DNA from: Limanda limanda
Lineage: Eukaryota; Chordata; Actinopteri; Pleuronectiformes; Pleuronectidae
DNA length: 64,000 nucleotides
Direction: 5' to 3'
Assembly: GCF_963576545.1 (NCBI RefSeq)
Contig: NC_083649.1
Span: 10,111,146 to 10,175,145 of the forward strand
The notes under the pieces were generated by a model, which worked only from the letters and a program-made list of their open reading frames with translations, searched no databases and had not been told where the DNA came from. The position numbers were made by a program, and so were the translations under genes. Positions 13,701 to 28,680 of the stretch are shown one piece after another; within the stretch, counting starts at the first letter, position 1; each line of letters starts with the position of its first letter.

Positions 13701-16700
13701 CCTGTTTCGAGTTTGTGAGCAGCGAGCAGAGAAGCTGAGGACTCACACACTAAGGAGGAGATGAAGAGGGGGAAGGCTGAGAAAGGGGGAGCAGGGGAAG
13801 CTATGAAAGAGCGCATCGCTAACTTTGACCAGTACTCTTGCAATTAGTAAAATCAGTCGCACTGCGAAATGCTACCAAATAAACTGCAATTTAGTAATAA
13901 TACCATAGATGTCTAGTATGAATGTACATATTGTTCCCATTTGTTCCGTGAAATCGTAAAGAATAATACAAAACTGAGGCTCTTCCAAGCTGAAGCTCAT
14001 CGAGTTCAACCTGAGGTCCAACATGTCACAGGGTCGCTTAGTGGCTTTTCTGTTATTAGCAGTTATGCAATTTTGTGTGTGCAATAGTTTGTTGTTCCAT
14101 TTGTGTGATACACAAGGAGGATTTGTGAAATTTAGTTTTGTTTGTGTGTTTTTTGCTAGCAATATGTCGTAATGTAAGACAACCAAAGGACATGATGAAG
14201 ACATTTCAACAGTGGCTTTTCCAGTTGAGACACCTCAGAGGTCTATAATATATTACTTCACCGGGGCTTTCTTAAGAGGTACATTATCACAACTTCCTCC
14301 CCCAATGCCATGTTTGTCATCGTGAGAAACTCTCTGCTCTGCACTCCCCTCTAGTGGGTTCATTGTTTAGCAAACATTCCAACGTAAAGGTTGCATGTGA
14401 GTTTGTGGGCAGTGATGGTTACATCGTTTAAAAAATGGATATATCTCTTTTCCAGTATAAATGAGCCTCTAAGGTACGGGTAAATCCATTAATGCCTGAA
14501 CAATAAGAAATGTAAACACTGTATCACAATGATCAGTATCTGCAAAAATCATAAAACAATCAAGTTGAACCTAATTCACTTTCCCTCTCCTCAGGAATTA
14601 CTGAGGCATAAACAGAGCACTTTAACAAAGCTCAGTTCTGCTGTACACCGGAGTCATCAATGCAGGATCGCTGGAACACTTGCTCATGCCCCCAAGATGA
14701 ACACTAATATGAATCTCGACCTGCTTCAGTGTTTATTCTCATTAAAAAAGTTCAGGAGTAAGGTTTCTGGGAAAAGCTACAGTTTTTTGAAAAATAAAAT
14801 AAAAACGTTTTAAGCAAAATTCTCTTTTCACACGTTCTTTCATTTGCGGGATTCAACACCCTGGTGGAATCACGTAGGCAGGGTTGAGTGTTATTTTTTC
14901 CCCCTCTTGCTTGAGGCTGGTTTGTGAACACACGCTGCTGGGAAGCTCCAACTCCCACGGCTGCTGCTGCTGCTGCTGAGGTTGCAGTCCTGCGCAGCCG
15001 TGCATGCCTCCATGACTCCCAAGGATCGCTTGGCCCTTCTGTGGGAACTTCAGGGTCCAACCTCTCCCACAGACATCACACACTCTTCCTCCATAAGCTC
15101 CCCTTGACACTGGCTTACATGTGTGGAAACCCATGGCGTGCACATGCATGCATGCGACTCAGACAGACCCTCACTCATCCTCAGTGAGGCACTGCTGACA
15201 TTACCCCTGAACCTCGCCAACCCTGATTAAAACGTGACTGCTTGCTTACCGCACTCCGCCTTTTTTCCTGTGCTGTCAGCCATTGATTTCCCAGGCCTAA
15301 TTTAATCCTAGGTTTCACATGTAGCTGAGCATTAATTAGAAAGGGAGATAGAAGAGCAGAGATCCTGTATAACATACACCCAAGGCTTTCAATTGCAGGT
15401 TCAGAGTTGGATCAAGGGCCAGCCGAGAGAAAAATATGTAAAGAACCCTTGAGTCAACCATATGCTTTTATTTCATTTGTGTCGGCCAGACCTTATGGTG
15501 TGTTGTAACTGAATTCTTTAATAAAATCTGTTGTTTCCCATTGCCAACCCTCTCCTCCTCCCTTTCCTCTCTCCGCAGCCTGTTCTATTTCCCCTCTCTG
15601 GGCCAGGTCTGTTGGATATGAAACGGTGTCTTGTCACATTGGAATGAAACTCTCGCAAAAGCTCCTGCTGTAAAAAGAACTGGGGTCTCCTTCTGCTTCT
15701 ATGTGAACTTGATTGAAGAGACTTGAAAAGGACCCGTCTGCCGTCTTGGGGGGAAAGAAGGGCAGAGGAGCTCCTGTGTGCCACTCACCATCTGGGAAAA
15801 CTCACACCCAACAACTTTGTATTTTCTCTTGGTCCGTGTGGCTTTGCTTCCATCTACTGGGCAGAGGGAACACTGCAGGGAGACGCAGGTGGGGGGTGGG
15901 GGGCGACAGAATAGGAGACAGTTTATGTATCATGAATCAGTGAGAGTGTATTTCAAATCAGTGAGAGGATCATTGTAATGAGATACTTACTTAAGACACT
16001 AAGGCATCTTGTCTCCTCACCACCTTTCCCTCACTCCTCTCTGCTCTGGGACACGTCCACACACACGTTCTCTCAAGCTGTCCTCCTGGAGGTCTGAGCA
16101 TCGTCTCAAAGATATTGTCAACATGTTCACTCAATGAATTGCAATTAATTCAAGGCTGGGTAAATAACATTAAGATTTCTCTTCCTGCTGCAGTGTTTCC
16201 TACTTTGTTCCAGTAAAACCTGCCATAGCCTCAGCACTAACACACATATACACACATGCACACACGTAAACAAACACACACATGTTTTCTATCTGTTACG
16301 TACACTTGCAACCTTAAGGACATAGTAAGATTTTATGAGCTCTGCGGTCTTCTTATAGCACATATAGGTCACCATACATGATAATGAATATATAGAGTTG
16401 AGATAACTTGTATGATTTGAAAAGTAAGTAATGAAAATAAACAAGCCATGACGTAAACTGTAATCGCTTTCCCTCTCCACTCAGGAACCAAGTGAGTCAG
16501 CCTTTGAATTAGAATAAAGAAAATATTCCAGAACTACGATTAGGAGATGATCAGAAGGTTGTTAGCTCTTGTACGCTGCTATATGACTTGTAAATAAAAC
16601 GCTTTCGACGGGAAATTAATTTCTTGCACATTTACGCTCATTACGATGAGGGTAAAATTGTGAAGTGTGGCGTGGCTGCCTGTGGGCCGAAGCACGATGA

Positions 16701-18870
16701 GTACTTTTACATGGGTTTTTCTGGTTGGCAGCAGCTGTCTTCTGCCAATTAGACGCATCGTGCGCGTACGTCTGTGTGTGTCTGTGTATGTGCGCTTATT
16801 CATCTCCAAACAAATACATCCGGTTTCCTCCTTACCCCCCCAGGCACATGCTGCCTGAGCCTTGGCCCCCCTCCTGACAGTGCTCGTACACAAACACACA
16901 CTATCCTCACACTCACATTAGATGCCCCGGTCTCCCCCATCGCTGTCCCTCCCCCCACTGGGGCCCGGAGTTGCTCTAGGGCAGACAAACACACACAAAC
17001 TCCCTCTCTCATCAATTCAGATTTAATGCCATCTAAATATGGAGCAAGCTGTGGTGGAGAAGAAAGGGAGGAAGAACAGAAGGCAGCAGGGCTAAGAAGA
17101 TGTGATCGAAAATTGAAGAAGGCAAAGGCACTGAAGGAATGATGCTTCATGTCAGCACAACAGTTTACACGTGATAAAACACAGCAGTTATACAATGAAT
17201 ATTCCCTTGGTGTCAGAAACCACTCACTGCTCTGAAAACAGACCTTCTCATAAGTGATTCACTATTTAAAAAATGTAATATTGATAACATGTCAACAATC
17301 TACTGCCTCTTAAATCCTTAAAAAACCAAAGTCATCATGACGCATCAAGCAGCTTGGAATTGGGCGCAAAGGGTTATTTACAACCCTGAAAAATGAAAAA
17401 CAAGAAGATAAACAAACCGATACGTTCTGTCTGGCTCTGATCTCCTCCGCCTCATTACTGCAACAGCAGGGCACCTGCACACAAACAGCGCAGTCAAAGT
17501 GGGCTGCATATTGGTTATTTGCAGGAGATGCAGATGTTAAGCTAATATTAAAAATAATTAAAATTTAGCTAATTTATTGGAAAATTAGGCAAATGTTATC
17601 TTGACATTGGGCCAACCGTCTTAAAAATGTACACTTAAAATTAAAAAGATGCACATTATGATTTTAGGAACGGATACAGCATCTTAGAAGACATTAATCA
17701 AATATGAAATGATAAGGCCAAATGAAAGAGTTGATAAAAAGGCTGTCGTACAAAGACAACAATGAAATAGAACTGTGCACACAGAGGTAAAACAATCAGA
17801 AGCCTTGTCCTAACACAATAAGCTAATCAATAGATGACTAATCCAAATAAATGGTGCTCCGTGTTCAATTTTCATATCAATACACCTTGACCATAACAGT
17901 GAACGCTGCCAGGCCAGATTACGCAGGAATTTCATGTTAAAACAGCTTTGTTTGAATCCAGGGGTTTCATCATTCATTCAAGACTGAACATCTCATAGCT
18001 GCGTGACAAGGCTGTGCCATTTTGAAGAACCCTTCAATTGCAGCCGACAAATGCGTCCAATCCATTTCGGAACAATGTCGGATCCAACGATCGGATAAGG
18101 CCAATCTTTCCCAGGATTCAGTGCGAGCTGGTGGTGAAGCTAACGGGCTAGCTATGCCAGTGGCTGAACTGGAATAGGTGTAGCCACTCAAAGTAGCAAC
18201 TGATGCAATGGACAAGGCTGGTGCCACAAATAGGAAATCCTCAGTAGACAAGATCATCGCACATCGGGTTGGGCGTTGCAGACCTGCGTCCTCTGAACGA
18301 TGCAGCCACAGCTACTCTATTCCACATTCATTATTCCAACAAGAAAGTCTAGTTTTCATTTTTAGAGGCGGATTGTTTGACTGGCTGCACATTTGCTGTC
18401 ATTTTGTGCTGCAATCACCTCTAAATGTGTTTCCATATAAAACACGCAAAATGTGTTAGAGCAGGTGAATTGTGGTGGGCGGTGAGCAGCGGTGTTTAAT
18501 GTTCATCGTTGCTCATGATGAGATGATAAATTGCAGTTAAGTGCCGTTGAAGCGTCTGGAATGTTTTTCTCCCTCTTGTCTACACAGGAAGAGAAATGAT
18601 GCCGAAGACATTTCATTTTTAACCTCACGAAAGAAATAATGGATGGATGGATGGATGAACACTTGAGAGTGCTGGGGGTCCCCGTGCCAGACTGCCCCCT
18701 AATTCCCACGGCAAAACCATGAACTCCCACAAGCGAACTTGTGTGCACGAGTAAGCACTAATAAGGGTTGTGTGCCAGTTATAACAGCTGTGTTTGTGCT
18801 AAATCTTTGGGCATTGAGACCTTAACCAGGCTGCCTGCCCAGCCTGGCTGTTGGCCTGGCTCAAACTGAT

Positions 18871-18871
<1 letters not shown>
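7796..18871. other. Gene-free stretch, about 11 kb
   Basis: No exon is supportable. Notable low-complexity spots are a G-run at 8,649-8,666, a T/G-run at 9,474-9,499, an A-run at about 12,763 and a short (CTG)n at about 14,960. A segment at about 17,981-18,190 ('ccaatctttcccaggattca' and neighbours) looks like another fish interspersed repeat, but its ends cannot be set by eye. Everything else reads as ordinary intergenic or intronic DNA. Confidence 0.55.
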
Positions 18872-18944
<73 letters not shown>

Positions 18945-18974
18945 ACACACACACACACTCACACACACACACAC
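18872..18974 (+). repeat. (CA)n microsatellite
   Basis: About 103 bp of CA dinucleotide with two single-base changes (CT at about 18,939 and 18,959). It is the longest CA tract in the window. Confidence 0.95.
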
Positions 18975-19917
18975 ATGCACGTGGGTAAATAAGAAACGTA
19001 AACACTGAAAAAACAGCCCCAGCAACGTGAGAACTGGCAGAAAAATCCATTTCTCAGGTGACCTCCCGTTTTCAACTTCACACAAAAATTGGACAAATTA
19101 TGGACTTTTCTCCTACTTAAAATCCCATCATCTCCTACTAACAGAATATAACCACCAACCATCTCCATCTCTCAAGACAGAGAGACCTGAAAATGACAGT
19201 CTGTCGGAAGGTCACCGCCTGTGGTGCGCTGTATTTACATTGGAGCTCTTTTGGCGATCTGCTATGATAATGGCTGCCCGGAGGGGGAAGTCGCTGGATG
19301 GATGGAGCCGTTTTAATCTCAAAATGGCAGACCTCCGTGACCTTGTCAGGAGGTGTCCTACGTCTGGGTGACTGACGAGATTCCCTACAGGCGCAGCACA
19401 TAGCTGGGGACACGAATCGCCTTTCATGCAGTGGAGAGGGGTGGCAGGAAAATGATGAGACGGGGAGCGTGCGGCGCTCACTTCCCGGCTCAGATACAAG
19501 AGGAGATGAAGTATCTGCAGAGAAAGGCAGGATCAAGTCGAGCACGGTACATCAGCTGAGGCTCACAGGGAGCGACTGGGACTCAGGTTGTTCAGCAGGT
19601 TGTCCACAAACTGGAAGGTCAGTGTCAGGTTCAGCAGCCTCACAAGTGGCAACTAATTCTGTTTAGCGTCCAAGCGTCATGAACAGAAAACAAAGTCTAT
19701 CAATCGCCTGACTGGAGCTCGACTGCATTGTCCCACTCACTGAAATGAAACAACAGCCGTAAACAATACTCACTTATTTTCACCTGTGTAGAGCATATTG
19801 CGCTCACACGGGCAGGAGCAGATGACCTGTTAACATTTGAATCGGAGGTAACTCCAAATATCAATCTGTGCTGTGGTCCTTTGAGAATTTTGACATTTGG
19901 CAAAAGGTGGAGTCACA

Positions 19918-20151
19918 AGTCCATCACAGGGCTGATGTCTAAACAACTACACGCACATCTACGCACAATTTAGAGTCTTCAATCAAGCTGCATGCACGAC
20001 TCAACAACTTCAGGAGGAAGCTGGAGCTCTCACAGACGACCCACGCAGACAGAACCTGCTAAGAGGAGAACATGCAAACTCCACACAGAGAGGCACTGAC
20101 TGGACATCAGGTTTGAAAAGTGCCACCCACTGCACCACCGTGCCGCTCCCC
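19918..20151 (-). mobile_element. tRNA-derived teleost SINE copy (reverse strand)
   Basis: Read on the minus strand it starts with a 'gcggcacggtggtgcagtg' head, the same head as the copy at 7,496. On the plus strand the matching blocks are 'gaggagaacatgcaaactc', 'cacacagagag' and, at the left, 'gtccatcacagggctgatg'. About 235 bp are kept. The B-box region ('ggtttgaaaa' on the plus strand) is degenerate. Confidence 0.65.
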
Positions 20152-22877
20152 AAAAATACGTAAATATATATATTAAACCATTAAAAAATGTGATAACTAG
20201 TCCACTAATGGCCTGACAACAAGCCGTCAGCGGCAGCTCTATATAACTCATGCTGCACACGGAGAACTTGCTCTTTTTAATTCACCTCAAGACTTTACTT
20301 TTCCCCCCAGGAGTTGTAGTTCTGAAGTCAACACTTTCTCATGCAGCTCATAAGAAACATCTGTCTGGTAATGTGGCATCTGTCAGCAGTGCACTGCGTG
20401 GTGACAAGAATGATGTTCCGCCCGTTCACCCCAATGCAGAAGCCAGCTCTCGAGGTTTGGCCCCGAGGCATTTCATTAGAAAATGAGAGTGGGGTTGGTG
20501 TGACATGTGGATATTATGTAATGCCAGATGGATGGAAAAGTCAATTATTAAATTGTTGACTGATGGCTGTGGTAAGAAACAACACGACTTGCCTGCAGAG
20601 AGACACATCCTCCGTCCTGTAACGTGATGTGTCATTCACACAGTTCAATCAATAACCAATACACCATTAATCTATAATGTTCTGCAGTCTTTTTTCTGGG
20701 GAAGTGGATGGGTCACAGAAAGCAAACATAACGCGAGGCTTAAGACTCATGTCTGTTCTTTCAACAGTTCCATCTTCCCTGCAGCAGTTGCTCTGGTTGA
20801 GCTGCATCTGTCTCCTGGCACAGCTGCCGCTCAAGAGTGCCGCCAATTTAGAGTTTGGGTTGCGCGTGTTGTCACCGTCTCCCACCTGTGTCTGTCCTGG
20901 CAGCCTGAGTCTGGCAAACATAGTGCCTCTCCCTATAGGTCCATGTTTCACACTTTGAAAATCCGGCCTCATTTGAGAGAAGTTATAGTTCCAACTGTGC
21001 AGACTGAGCGTCATGATGTCTCAGATCATTTTAAGTCCATTGCAGGAGCAATGGATTGCATGAGGCCATCAAAGGATTCGTAATAGTACTGTGATAATAC
21101 TTATTTATGAAATAATATTTTCTTTAATTACCCATATTTTAAAAAATCTGTCTTCCTTGACCCTAAACAATTAATCATTTCACCTCTATTTTAGACACAG
21201 TTACAGAATAAAAATACATTGAATTGCTCATTGTATAAGCCGTCATGAATGTGTTTTGTATTTAATGATATTTTGTATCTTTCCAGATGTTAAAAACATG
21301 ACATAAATGACACAAAGAGGGAGTGGCTGTATATCAATTTTGTACAAGTTAGATGTCAGACGAGGGGTGGTTTATATTTGAAATGTAACGAACTGTTCGA
21401 ATGCTAAATATTCAGTCATGAAGCAAATCAGACCGTCTCAAGTGGTTTGCCTCACAATCCACACGCACACACAAAGTCTTTATACCCAGTGATAGCACAC
21501 AATTGTATATTTTTTTATATTTAATAAACCAATCTAACTCCTAACCCCTGATCCAGAGCATTCCAGAGGAGAAAGCTCCGGCTGAGAACGGACCAAAGTT
21601 AAAACACAAAACCACCATTGCTCCCACAGGACATGTATTTTCCCTCTCGTGACGCATGGTCGTCATCTGGACTTCCTGATTGCTTTTCTGAGAAACACAA
21701 TAATTTACCATAACTCAGTAATTACTGCTGATTACTGAAGACTGAAAGCAATCAATTAATGTTATTTCCAGTGTCAGGCCTTAGCTTAACGCATGCTTAC
21801 ATGATTGACTTGAGCAATCCAACACAATGATAAAAAAAAATCGATTTCACACAAACATCAATAATGCAGCAATTTTGATGATTTAATGTGGTGTTGGTGT
21901 CTCCAATGTTAATTATATGCTGCGCTGCCCATAATTGTGAAGCACATGATTTGATTGAGACATAATTACATGAACAGTGAACAAATAGTCATGAGCTCAG
22001 GTGCTTAACTTCACCTACACACCCACTGCTGCCTAATCCACGTGTTTGTCGGAAAAGAACAAGAGTAGGCAGGCAGCTGCACGAAGCTATTATCTGCAGT
22101 TTGAAAGTGACTAAGCTTGTTAGGGGGGGGGGGGCTGGGAGAACATTGCTTTACCTTCCTCTTAAACTTTGATTTACAATTAATCCTGAAATCCAAAGTA
22201 TCGCTCTCCTGAGTAATTTCAACTAGATCACACAGATGCAGTTGTTTGACCCAATTTCAACATAAATTTGAAAAATTATCATGGACTGTTTATAGAGCTG
22301 GACAAAATGGCGGGTCCCCATAGGTGAAACCAAAGTGCCTAGCTCTTATCACCTTGACGCAGGTGTTTCTCCAGTTTTTATCATTCAGTTATTTCTGGTT
22401 ACAATACATCATGATTAACAACTTAATTGCGATTTTGCATCAACGGCATATTTACCTTGGATCCCTACTGCACAGTAGGTCACCAGAGATGGTAGCAACC
22501 GTATCCAGGATATTTTGTCTTCATTTTGGACGTTGTGTGCAGTGAATTGTGCAAATGATAACATTGAAAATGACTGCAGTGTATTAACGTAAGCTAGTTC
22601 CAGGGTCCTGGTATTGTGCATATATTGGTTCACTGCTATTTCTACTGAGACATTTAAATAGAACTGAGACATCATTAACTATTGCTGTACTTTGTGAATA
22701 TTTTCTTCAATAAACTTTCCGGATTCACACTAATTTGAGTCACTCTTGCCATTCTACCTTTCCTGTATTTCATGATCCTCACACTCTCCACACTCCCCTG
22801 CTTTTCTGTCTTTGTGCTTTGCTTCAGGAGTCTCACGGGAACATGTTGAGGCTTCGACTGCAAAAAAAGAGACTGCA

Positions 22878-22937
22878 GACCCTCTCTCTCTCTCTCTCTC
22901 TCTCTCTCGCTTTCTCTCTCTCTCTCTCTCGCTTTCT
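22878..22937 (+). repeat. (CT)n microsatellite
   Basis: About 60 bp of CT dinucleotide with two 'gcttt' interruptions at 22,907 and 22,930. Confidence 0.9.
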
Positions 22938-25900
22938 CCCTTGTCTCCAAGAGTACCATCATCCTCCGCCGCAGTTGCCCAAGTTTCATTGGACTTATGA
23001 CCGATTAACACCCACCATCCAGTTGAAATTACTAAGTTATCTGTCGAATCCTTTTGGGGCCAACGCCGTACCTGCCACGCATGTGTTTCATTTCGAAATG
23101 CAAATAAGAAAACACATATTTAGTCATTGTGGTATTCATCTGTGACGAAACCCACTGAGCGGGGCCATCCATCAGCCAATGACTCATACATAAACATAGG
23201 ATGGAAACGTATATATAGGAACAGAAGCTCAGCCAATTTTCTTCAAAAGTAGAAGCTGTCATGTTTATGCAAACATGTGGCCCCGTTTCCTATCTGTACA
23301 TCATGCATTGCACATCAGTAATGAGCAACAGCAGGACGCGTCCTACTCTGCATGCACTATTCAATAATCAAATTCCATTCATTCTGCTCAAGGTTAATTG
23401 TTTTCTAGGGCGGACACAAATGGCTTGTAAGTAGCATGTTCCTGCAGCTGTTGGTGCATGTATATGTGTGTCTGTACGTGTGTGTGTGTGTTTGTGTGTG
23501 TCTGCCACTGTCACACTAATTCAGCATCACCATTAACATCACTTCGTGAATTTAACAGGCGTGTTTGTCCACCTCTGGTGAATAAAAACACAGTGACAAA
23601 CAAACACACAAACAAACGCACAGACAAACACACACACACACGTTCTGTTGGTAAACATGCAGCTGTGTTTTCACATGGATAAACAATCAGTCCATGTCAA
23701 TCAGTCGAACAGAAGACCCACCGTTGGGAAAAGAAAAAACATTTCCATACATACATACATATATATTTAAATATATACAACTTTCAGCAGGGATCTGGTC
23801 AGTATGAAACCAGTGGAGAGAATCTCACTTATACCACATTTGAGAAGCAGACAGACAACTGACTGCATGACTCACTTAAGTCATTTCACATGAACTCACC
23901 AAGCAAATCATGTGTTAATTAGACGCTGACTTGCAAACACATCTTAATGTCATACAGCTACCAGAGGTTCTCTGGTTGTAGCCTCATCAGTGGGAGGATT
24001 TCCTGCTGTTTTATATCACTGTGAGCTGATATCTGGGTTTAGGACAGTTGAAGAATAAAACTGACATCGGAAAACATCATCATTGATTAAGTGTTTAAAG
24101 ATATTTTGATCATTGGCCAATATCTTATGTAAATGGTGGTGTGCTCTTTTTACTGTGACAGTTATTCTCAAGTAAGATTCAAAAGGAATACAAACATAAT
24201 ACAGAAGCCCAGACTGCCAGGTCTGACCACCACAGCCATCTACCCTGTGGTTGTCCGTGGTTCAGACTTGTTGATTGTCCTTCACCGCCATTTAAAGCCA
24301 CTTAGTACAGGCAACAACTCCCTCACTCGTTCTCTTCCTCCATCTCTCCTGTACCTCACTCTGTCACTGGCTCGTTCGCTCTCTCGCTCGCTCTACCACT
24401 CGTTTGTTTTATGACAGTGTTTCCCCCCCCACACAACTCTTCTCTCTGCCTCATTCACTGGGTTCTGGCCATTTAGCAAAGCCCATTACAGGGGCCCATT
24501 GTCTTTCGAGAGCAATGGCCAATCAAACCAGCATAGCCTAATCAGAGTGCAGGGAATTCATCACAATCTTAAGGGAAGAATGGAGCTGATGCTTTTAAGT
24601 TGTTGTTTCTTTCATGTCTTTCAAGAGGCAAAAACACACATAGCTCAACTAAACAGCTCCACAGAGAGACGGTTACACGGGTAAATTGTCGACTTTCAGG
24701 CCATTCGCGCAGGCATAAATACACAACCGCCCGACTCCCACAGGCCATTAAACTCACACAGGCATAAATATTCATCTACCACACTTCCACACCCAACGAT
24801 CAATCACATTTAAGCTTTTAGAGTATAACAAGCAATTGTTCCTGAATTGCTTAATGATATTCAGGTCACAGAAGGACAAATTAGCATCTGTGAGTGAGCA
24901 TGGCTAACATATTTGTTTCCGTGCTAGCTGCCACATCTAGCAGATCGTGACAACTACAAGAACCATAACACGAGGGTCAGGTAGAAATTCAACATGCGGA
25001 TCAAACAGCCAGTGGTAATCTAATTAGTCATCTGATCGTGTCAATAATCCTGAATATCTGCTCTCTGGATTGCCACAATATTTTCTGAATTGTGGATTAG
25101 TGCAGAAGATTTGACAAATGGGGGAATTAAAACTTAAATATGGCCGAACGCTGACTAAAAGTGCAGCTGACAAGCCCGTTTGTCTTTGGTTATAATTACA
25201 GGACGCTCAATTACTTTTCATTACAAATCTAATTTGTTGACCAATTTGGTCAAATGAGCTCTGAACCAGGGGATAGAAACCTTTTCATTTGAACTGGTTT
25301 ATGAAAGACGTGGACCAGCTGAAGCAATGATCATTTGTCTTGTTGGTTTTATGTCAAGAAGTTTGTTAAAAATCAATATGATCACCTGTATGGTCAATTA
25401 TAAAGATAATCTATCAAAACTCATCCAACTCAATGGGCCTCATCATGACCTCATCATTCATACCACAATCTCAACCAAGCACCAATACAATCACCTCCAA
25501 CTTTCTTGGGAAATGTCAGGTGAATTTAAATGGATAGATCTAAAGCCAGTGATCATCGTGAAGTTCAGCAGCAGAGCTAAAAGCAGACTAACATTACAAT
25601 GTATGGATAATTGGCTCTGCTATCTTACAGCTAGAGAAGTTTCTATTTCCCACATGGCTTCGGTCAAATGATGAAATATAAACTGTAGTGAGCTATTTTA
25701 ATATTATTGGAAAGGTGCTTTACAAGCTGTGACTAAAACTTTACTGCAATATAAAAGTGAATTTCTCTGTGGATTTCTTTTCATTTCTTCCAAATTAACA
25801 AAGCAGGAGAAATACACAAAGCAATGTTCCCTTGAGGAGGCAGTTCATATTTGAAAGAAATGTATTGGGAGTTGTCACCCGACGAGCCACCAAAAGCAAT

Positions 25901-28045
25901 CGTAGAGTTTCTGAGATTTGGCGAGCTAAAAAAAACTAAGATGGACCGGAGCCAAGGCAACAAGTCAGAAACTGACGGGAGAAGCAGGAAACAGTGACAG
26001 GAGCTCGGTGGAGTGAGGTAGAGATGCCAGAGTCCTCTCACTGAAAGTTGAATCCTTACTTTGGGAGAAGTTCATGTGCAGGACAGACGGGGTAAAAACT
26101 GCCTGTTTGCAGCCCAGCAATGAGCTAATTTGCTAATGGGCTATGGAGCACCGGCTAACGGAGGTAAATAATGGTCACAGCATTGGCAGGTTAAATAGGC
26201 CACCTTACTGCAGGTGTGTTTGAGTAATGTCACAGAGCAGCCTGTGTAACATGTGCAAGGGTTTGTTTAAACAGGCTTATCTGGAGCACTTTTCAAGATA
26301 GTTGTAGACAAACAGCATCTTAATTCAAACGTGATAGAAACACACTCATCTTCAGTTTGGTGCCTCTGACGTCCTTGTTGTGCCCCAAGCAAAGGAATCC
26401 ACAGGTGAAACCTTATTTTTCCTCCTCTCCTGCTCCCCTCCACCGAGCCACTCATCAATCATTTAAGGGGCAGTGGGCCCGTGTGATACTGTATTGATTA
26501 CCTGCCTTTGATTTCCTGCCACTTGTTGCTTCCACTGGGGAGGTCCCACTGGTTCAGCTACAAAATGTCACCCATCTGCAGCCTGTAAGGACTTACTTGT
26601 GTACAGACTTTGATTCATCACCAATGAGTACACCAGCACAGTGGTGACAGCGCTTGATCCCAGGCCTGCTGCTGAAGAGCAGACGCTGAGACTCGATGAG
26701 CCTGTACATGCATGTAAAGCATGAAAAACTGAAAAAAAACTGCTGTAGGGCTGAGCCATATGCGATACATACAGAGTGGATGATATGAATTGTAGATATT
26801 GAACAAAGGGAAACTGCATCTGAGGAGGATGCTTAGAAGCTTTGCAGGAGTTTTCCCAAAGAGCACAAAGGGCAGAACTTCCCTCCGGGCACAGCTCACA
26901 CTACAAAAGCTCAATCAGTGGGATCAATAAAAAAAAAAAAAAAAAAAGAGGGAGGTTAAAGAGGAAAGAGAGGGAACTGAATAATTCTGTGTGTTTGTTT
27001 AATGTAAATATGTATGAATGCATGTGGTGTTACTACAGGATTAGAGTGTGTGGCTGTGCACATGCAAGTGACTGCCAGTCACTTAGAGAGGAATTACATA
27101 TCTTTGCAATGCATGTAGTAATTAGCATATTTTTCATTTAGTGAGTGTGCTCCCGGGGCGAACACATCTTCGCTCCACTTTATGACACATGGGACGTTAT
27201 TGCACTGCTTCAGAGAGAAAGCGGTGCTTTTAAATGCTGCAGAGCTGCGAGGGAGAGTGACACGAGTGAGCTTTGATGTAACAGGAGCACGAGCAGCGAT
27301 GACACAGGTTGGATGTTGGAGCATTAATTGTGTCAGCAAAGCAATATTTCAGCTATTTTTAGTCTGAAGTAAAAATACGGAGGTAAACACATAAATAAAA
27401 CATAACAACTGCCCTATAGGGAATCTGATCTTTTTATCTGAGAGAATATTCAGACTGAATCATGTCTGTTTTACAAGAGTTTGTACGCTCTGTTGTTGAA
27501 GGAGAAGAAAGGACAAAGAATAACCCACACTGTGTTAAACTGCATGTTATCAGCATGTTCAATGTAAGCTCTGATAGTGCATTATACATCACAGCATGAT
27601 GAACATGTGATCACCTGATAAACAAGTTATCTCTACGGGCCCCCTTAATGAATTCACCCGCATAATAGTAAGCATCTATAGATGAAAGGATGCCGGCGGG
27701 CCACTTTACATGTTTTTTTATCATCTAAATAAGAAATAAATTCACAACCATGTGCTTTCACTGTAGCTCAGCCTCCTCTCGTATTGTTTCCTTCTAAAAA
27801 GATGGTAAAGGAGATTAAGCAAATTAGTTTACTGATGTATGACAAGCGTAACGGTGACATTTCACCATTTTTGTAACACATGTAAATGCTATGACCTTGA
27901 AAACCGGACAATGAAGCCTGGACTCTGTCATCTGCCATCGGTCCATCAAACATAAAAATTGCCACAAATTACAAGCAAAGCAACATGTGGACAGTAACTG
28001 GTATTTTTTAAATAATAGATACATAACAATACAAACTAGAATGGT

Positions 28046-28330
28046 GCAAACCTCCGCCAAGGTCCCACAGTTCACCTAAATTCAAAAAAGCGGCACTAAG
28101 CACTCTACTGCTTTTAGAATCAAGATTTCAAATTCACGAAAATGTTGTAAAATCTAAATCCTGCATCCACCCCACTAATTGAGTCCACTCCAAAACTGAA
28201 TGGCTTTTTCCTTGGCCAATAAACCACTTTACCACCAAATTTCAATAAAATACATTATGTAGTTTTTTCGTAATCCTGCTATAAGTCAGACAAACAAACG
28301 GCAATGAAAACATAACCTCCTAAGCAGAGG
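28046..28330 (-). mobile_element. Non-autonomous repeat with inverted ends ('cctccgccaagg' type)
   Basis: The left end reads 'aacctccgccaaggtcccac'. The right end reads 'aacataacctcctaagcaga', so the two ends are imperfect inverted copies of a sequence like acctccgccaaggaggttat. Inside are 'cgtaatcctgct' and 'cagacaaacaaacggcaatg'. Repeats with this head are frequent in teleosts. Diverged copies of the same inner blocks recur at the right edge of the window (63.0 and 63.6 kb). Confidence 0.55.
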
Positions 28331-28680
28331 AACTTCAGTGAGTTGAGTTTTTCTCCAAAACTTCTGAGCCAACACAAAGTTTACTTCCCCCGAGCAGAGA
28401 CTTTCTGGGGGGGGGGGGGGGGTACAACAATCTACCCTGAACATAATTAAGACCCTGGCTCCTCTGAGCTCCTCAAAGGGATTCTGGTAAGAAATCCTGT
28501 GGTGCATAGTTTTTGAGGATTTTTTGGCCTGAAATATTTATACTCCAATTTCAATAGTAGAAAAGCTTTGAGACAAATCTGTAAAAATAAACATAATTTT
28601 GCATAGCAGAAACTTGTTTTCTTCTCCTTTGGGACCCTAGTGCGCTGAATCAGAGTCTTCCTGCAGGGACATGAACTTCA

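Larger units (their letters stand above)
18975..28680. other. Gene-free stretch, about 9.7 kb
   Basis: No exon is supportable. It includes a reverse-strand SINE copy (19,918-20,151), a CT microsatellite (22,878-22,937), short GT/CA tracts (23,466-23,502 and about 23,600-23,642), an A-run (26,930-26,947), a repeat copy at 28,046-28,330 and a G-run at 28,407-28,422. The many short open frames are not gene-like. Confidence 0.55.

Noticed and set aside
17981..18260. 95-codon reverse-strand frame
   Set aside because: The sequence resembles a dispersed repeat and the frame has no recognisable domain. Not supported as a gene.
18872..18974. CRISPR-like array
   Set aside because: It is a plain CA microsatellite in a vertebrate genome. 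There are no spacers.
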